DNA from: Butyrivibrio sp.
Lineage (GTDB): Bacteria; Bacillota; Clostridia; Lachnospirales; Lachnospiraceae
Reading direction: 5' to 3'
Assembly: GCF_015056685.1 (NCBI RefSeq)
Contig: NZ_SVFW01000028.1
Span: forward strand, 1 to 50,408
Length of the DNA: 50,408 nt
Under the pieces are notes generated by a model, which was given only the letters and a program-made list of their open reading frames with translations, made no database searches and was not told where the DNA came from. The translations under genes and the position numbers were made by a program. This document shows, in pieces, positions 48,184 through 50,408 of the stretch (positions are counted from its first letter, which is position 1; each line of letters opens with the position of its first letter).

Positions 48184-48987
48184 TTACCCCCTTCTTTGTC
48201 TTGATGCTTCAAATGTAAGTATTGCCGCTGATGTTGCAGCATTCATTGATTCAACTTCACCCTTCATTGGTATCAGAATGTACTCAGTTGCTGCATCCGC
48301 AGTCTCTTTTGTAAGGCCATTGCCTTCATTTCCTACCAAAAAAGCTGTGGGCTTTGTATAGTCGAACTCATCATAGTTTTTGGTTCCTTTAAGATGCGCA
48401 GCATAAGTATTTATGCCATTTGCAGAGAGTTTTTTTATCATTTCTGCAAGGTTTTCTACATATATAAAAGGCATTCTGAAAATTGAGCCCATGGTGGATC
48501 TGATGACTTTTGGATTATAGATATCTGCTGAGCCTTTGCTGAGGATAACTCCGGTCACTCCTGCGCCTTCGCCCGAACGAAGCATTGTTCCAAGATTTCC
48601 CGGATCCTGAATATTCTCAAGGATAAGAATAAGTGGCTTAGCACCTTCATCGTCCTTATTATAGCCTTCCAAAACTTCCTCTTCTGTGTAATGATACTGG
48701 GAAACTACCGCTAGAACTCCCTGAGGTGTCTGGGTATCTGCCATTTTTTTCATGACATCATCTGAAACTTCCTCTGCACCGTATCGCCAAAGGATCTCTT
48801 TATCTTCCTCAGTTGCCTTATCAAGAAATCTGCCTGTCACATAGACTTCTCTTACCTGAAGAACAGGCGCTTCTCTTAGCATCTTCATGCCTTCAATGAC
48901 AAAGACATCCCCGTCCTTGCGGGCCTTGCTCTTTTGCACGTAGGCTACCACCTGTTTTACTCTATCGTTATTAGTACTTGTTATCAT
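48184..48987 (-). CDS. SpoU/TrmH-family 2'-O-methyltransferase (RlmB-like)
   Basis: A 267-aa SPOUT methyltransferase that methylates a ribose 2'-OH in rRNA or tRNA. Motif 1 N-I-Q-D-P-G-N-L-G-T-M-L-R-S, motif 2 L-V-G-N-E-G-N-G-L and motif 3 I-P-M-K-G-E-V-E-S-M-N-A-A-T-S-A-A-I are intact. An N-terminal substrate-binding L30-like domain is present. The frame opens at 49038, but AGAGG and the ATG at 48987 (M-I-T-S-T-N-N-D-R-V) fit the family start. The exact target (RlmB-, TsnR- or TrmH-like) cannot be told from sequence alone. Confidence 0.93.
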   Translation of the reverse strand: MITSTNNDRVKQVVAYVQKSKARKDGDVFVIEGMKMLREAPVLQVREVYVTGRFLDKATEEDKEILWRYGAEEVSDDVMKKMADTQTPQGVLAVVSQYHYTEEEVLEGYNKDDEGAKPLILILENIQDPGNLGTMLRSGEGAGVTGVILSKGSADIYNPKVIRSTMGSIFRMPFIYVENLAEMIKKLSANGINTYAAHLKGTKNYDEFDYTKPTAFLVGNEGNGLTKETADAATEYILIPMKGEVESMNAATSAAILTFEASRQRRG

Positions 48988-49026
48988 TATCTTTCCTCTT
49001 ATTACATATACCCGATTAGTGTATAT

Positions 49027-49035
49027 AGTATAACA
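49027..49035 (-). promoter_or_regulatory. Extended -10 promoter for the methyltransferase-proC operon
   Basis: TGTTATACT on the minus strand matches an extended -10 (TGnTATAnT) about 40 nt before the ATG at 48987. The -35 is weak. It lies just after the pfkA terminator, which fits a separate transcription unit. Confidence 0.45.
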
Positions 49036-49049
49036 CAATAAACAAAGGA

Positions 49050-49083
49050 TAAAAAAACGGCGGATATAAAAAAATCCGCCGTT
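49050..49083 (-). terminator. Intrinsic terminator of pfkA
   Basis: AACGGCGGAT/ATCCGCCGTT, 10 bp perfect, with a short A/T-rich loop, followed by TTTTTTT on the minus strand. It lies 27 nt after the pfkA stop. Confidence 0.93.
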
Positions 49084-49109
49084 GAATCATTTTTTCATCA
49101 AATATGTAA

Positions 49110-50078
49110 TTAAAGAATACGTGCGATTTCGTACATGTACTCGTTAATATTCTTTTTCATTGCAAGAGCTTCGTCAATATCGTAGTCAACGAACTGGCCA
49201 TTGCGATATCCTACTACTCTGTTTGTCTTGCCTGCTGCAAGGATATCTGCTGCATAGCATCCCATCATTGAAGCATATACACGGTCCTTACATGTTGGGC
49301 TACCACCACGCTGCATGTAACCAAGGATAGAAGCTCTTGTCTCAAGACCTGTTGCAGCCTCAATTCTACGAGCCATTGATGTTGAATGTCCGATACCCTC
49401 AGCATTTACAATGATGTGGTGTGTCTTACCTTTCTTACGGTTATCAATGATGTTATCAATGATGCGCTGCTCATTGTAATCATATTTCTCTGGAAGAAGG
49501 ATATCATCAGCACCGTTAGCAATTGAACACCAAAGAGCGATGTAACCAGCATGACGTCCCATAACTTCTACGATACTAACTCTTTCATGTGATGAAGATG
49601 TATCACGGATCTTGTCGATAGCTTCCATAGCTGTGTTGATAGCTGTATCAAATCCGATTGTGTAATCTGTGCAGGAAATATCAAGATCGATCGTTCCAGG
49701 GATACCTACTGTATTGATGCCCTGCTGTGAAAGTTTCTGAGCACCTCTGTAAGAACCGTCACCACCGATAACGATAACTCCATCTATACCATGCTTACGG
49801 CAAATCTCAGCTCCCTTAGCCTGTCCCTCAGGTGTTGTGAACTCCATGCAACGTGCTGTTCCAAGGATTGTACCACCGCGCTGGATGATATCGGATACGC
49901 TTCTCCTGTCCATATCAATGATTTCTTCATTGAGAAGGCCCATGTATCCTTTTTTGATACCCTTAACCTTAAGACCATTAGCTAAAGACTTACGAACAAC
50001 TGCTCTGATCGCAGCATTCATTCCAGGTGCGTCACCACCACTTGTTAATACGCCGATTGTTTTTATCTGCTTTGCCAT
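49110..50078 (-). CDS. pfkA: ATP-dependent 6-phosphofructokinase
   Basis: A 322-aa glycolytic enzyme. G-G-D-A-P-G-M-N-A, G-G-D-G-S-Y-R-G-A (Gly of the ATP type) and G-I-P-G-T-I-D-L-D are present. The catalytic first Asp of T-I-D is kept, but the usual G-T-I-D-N-D-x-x-G-T-D reads G-T-I-D-L-D-I-S-C-T-D, so two conserved positions differ. E-V-M-G-R-H-A-G and G-Y-x-Q-R-G-G-S-P-T are normal. The ATG at 50078 (M-A-K-Q-I-K-T-I-G) has GAGG upstream; the frame opens 27 nt earlier. It lies alone between its terminator and a 330-bp non-coding region. Confidence 0.96.
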   Translation of the reverse strand: MAKQIKTIGVLTSGGDAPGMNAAIRAVVRKSLANGLKVKGIKKGYMGLLNEEIIDMDRRSVSDIIQRGGTILGTARCMEFTTPEGQAKGAEICRKHGIDGVIVIGGDGSYRGAQKLSQQGINTVGIPGTIDLDISCTDYTIGFDTAINTAMEAIDKIRDTSSSHERVSIVEVMGRHAGYIALWCSIANGADDILLPEKYDYNEQRIIDNIIDNRKKGKTHHIIVNAEGIGHSTSMARRIEAATGLETRASILGYMQRGGSPTCKDRVYASMMGCYAADILAAGKTNRVVGYRNGQFVDYDIDEALAMKKNINEYMYEIARIL

Positions 50079-50105
50079 ATGATTTCCTCGATTCCTATAA
50101 TGCAA

Positions 50106-50408
50106 TACCTTAACACAATAATTATTGATAAATTTATGACATTTTTTCTACAATATATTAGCGCAATTAATTTAAATCTGCAACGGAAACGTTTCTTATT
50201 TCAATTTTTTTTAACATTTTCACTAATTATTTTATCATATTGTCTGCTTTCTTGTGGTATTGGATGTTAATCCCATTGATGCTATAATCTTCTAATAATC
50301 ATTAAAGTTGAGGGAAAACATGGCATTTACGCGGAAGTTTGACAGTCTAGCCTCATAAATCTTAGTTCATAATACCCCTCAAGCCCGCATAAAGACTGAT
50401 ATTTCAGT
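50106..50408. other. Non-coding region upstream of pfkA
   Basis: A+T-rich. The part next to pfkA should hold its promoter, but no convincing -35/-10 pair can be named. A plus-strand ATG at 50322 with GAGGG before it opens only 12 codons and is not called. Near the end the motif GCATAAAGACTG (50385-50396) repeats the loop of the hairpins near lysS. Confidence 0.5.

Overview
The window looks like the chromosome of a low-GC Firmicute of the Lachnospiraceae, most like Butyrivibrio or Pseudobutyrivibrio. This is inferred from the protein families and the A+T-rich intergenic DNA; no rRNA or complete tRNA is present to fix the taxon. Nearly everything is on the minus strand, so read operons from high to low coordinates.

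Region A (110-28931, minus strand) is a roughly 28 kb accessory cassette of about 25 genes. It encodes a signalling, ATPase and export-like machine: a HerA/VirB4-type ATPase, a large FtsK/SpoIIIE ATPase with a rubredoxin-like zinc ribbon, a separate degenerate FtsK domain, a Clp-type AAA+ unfoldase, a Ser/Thr kinase, a zinc-ribbon FHA protein, an NrdG-like radical SAM protein and an FtsZ/tubulin-like protein. It also has a membrane M50 protease, a secreted lethal-factor-like metalloprotease, a YbjN-like protein, two paralogous two-TM proteins and Sel1 scaffolds. One Sel1 scaffold is fused through a TM helix to an external GH25 domain that lacks its usual D-x-E motif. In the middle is a 628-aa protein with a C-terminal papain-fold toxin domain (Tox-PL-like), preceded by a small acidic helical protein and followed, with an overlap, by a 72-aa putative immunity protein. 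The set resembles type VII secretion in logic (FtsK motor, FHA and kinase control, AAA+ chaperone, helical substrate), but I see no EccB/D/E or EssA/B and no WXG100 protein. I regard it as a candidate undescribed secretion or effector-delivery system.

Region B (29112-31756, plus strand) is a two-gene operon of a TPR/Sel1-like protein and a cytoplasmic serine beta-lactamase-fold hydrolase, with overlapping stop and start codons. It is followed by a scrap of degraded DNA with partial tRNA-like sequence.

Region C (31930-39314) is a plasmid-type replication and partition module inside the chromosome: two DUF6462 DNA-binding proteins, ParA, ParB, two RepA_N-type proteins and small accessory genes. 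parB contains a 27-bp palindrome with perfect 13-bp arms. The long rep gene contains iteron-like repeats beside an A+T-rich tract. A PD-(D/E)XK-like gene lies next to an array of six boxes spaced exactly 75 bp apart. A degenerate copy of the lysS 3' end at 37592-37693 points to an insertion at lysS.

Region D (39393-50078) is ordinary core chromosome: lysS, greA, dusB, a DUF6145-like gene, coaX, birA, argF, a SleB-type wall hydrolase, proC, an rlmB/spoU-type methyltransferase gene and pfkA, with clear hairpin terminators. No integrase or transposase is visible, so the ends of the accessory DNA are not fully defined.
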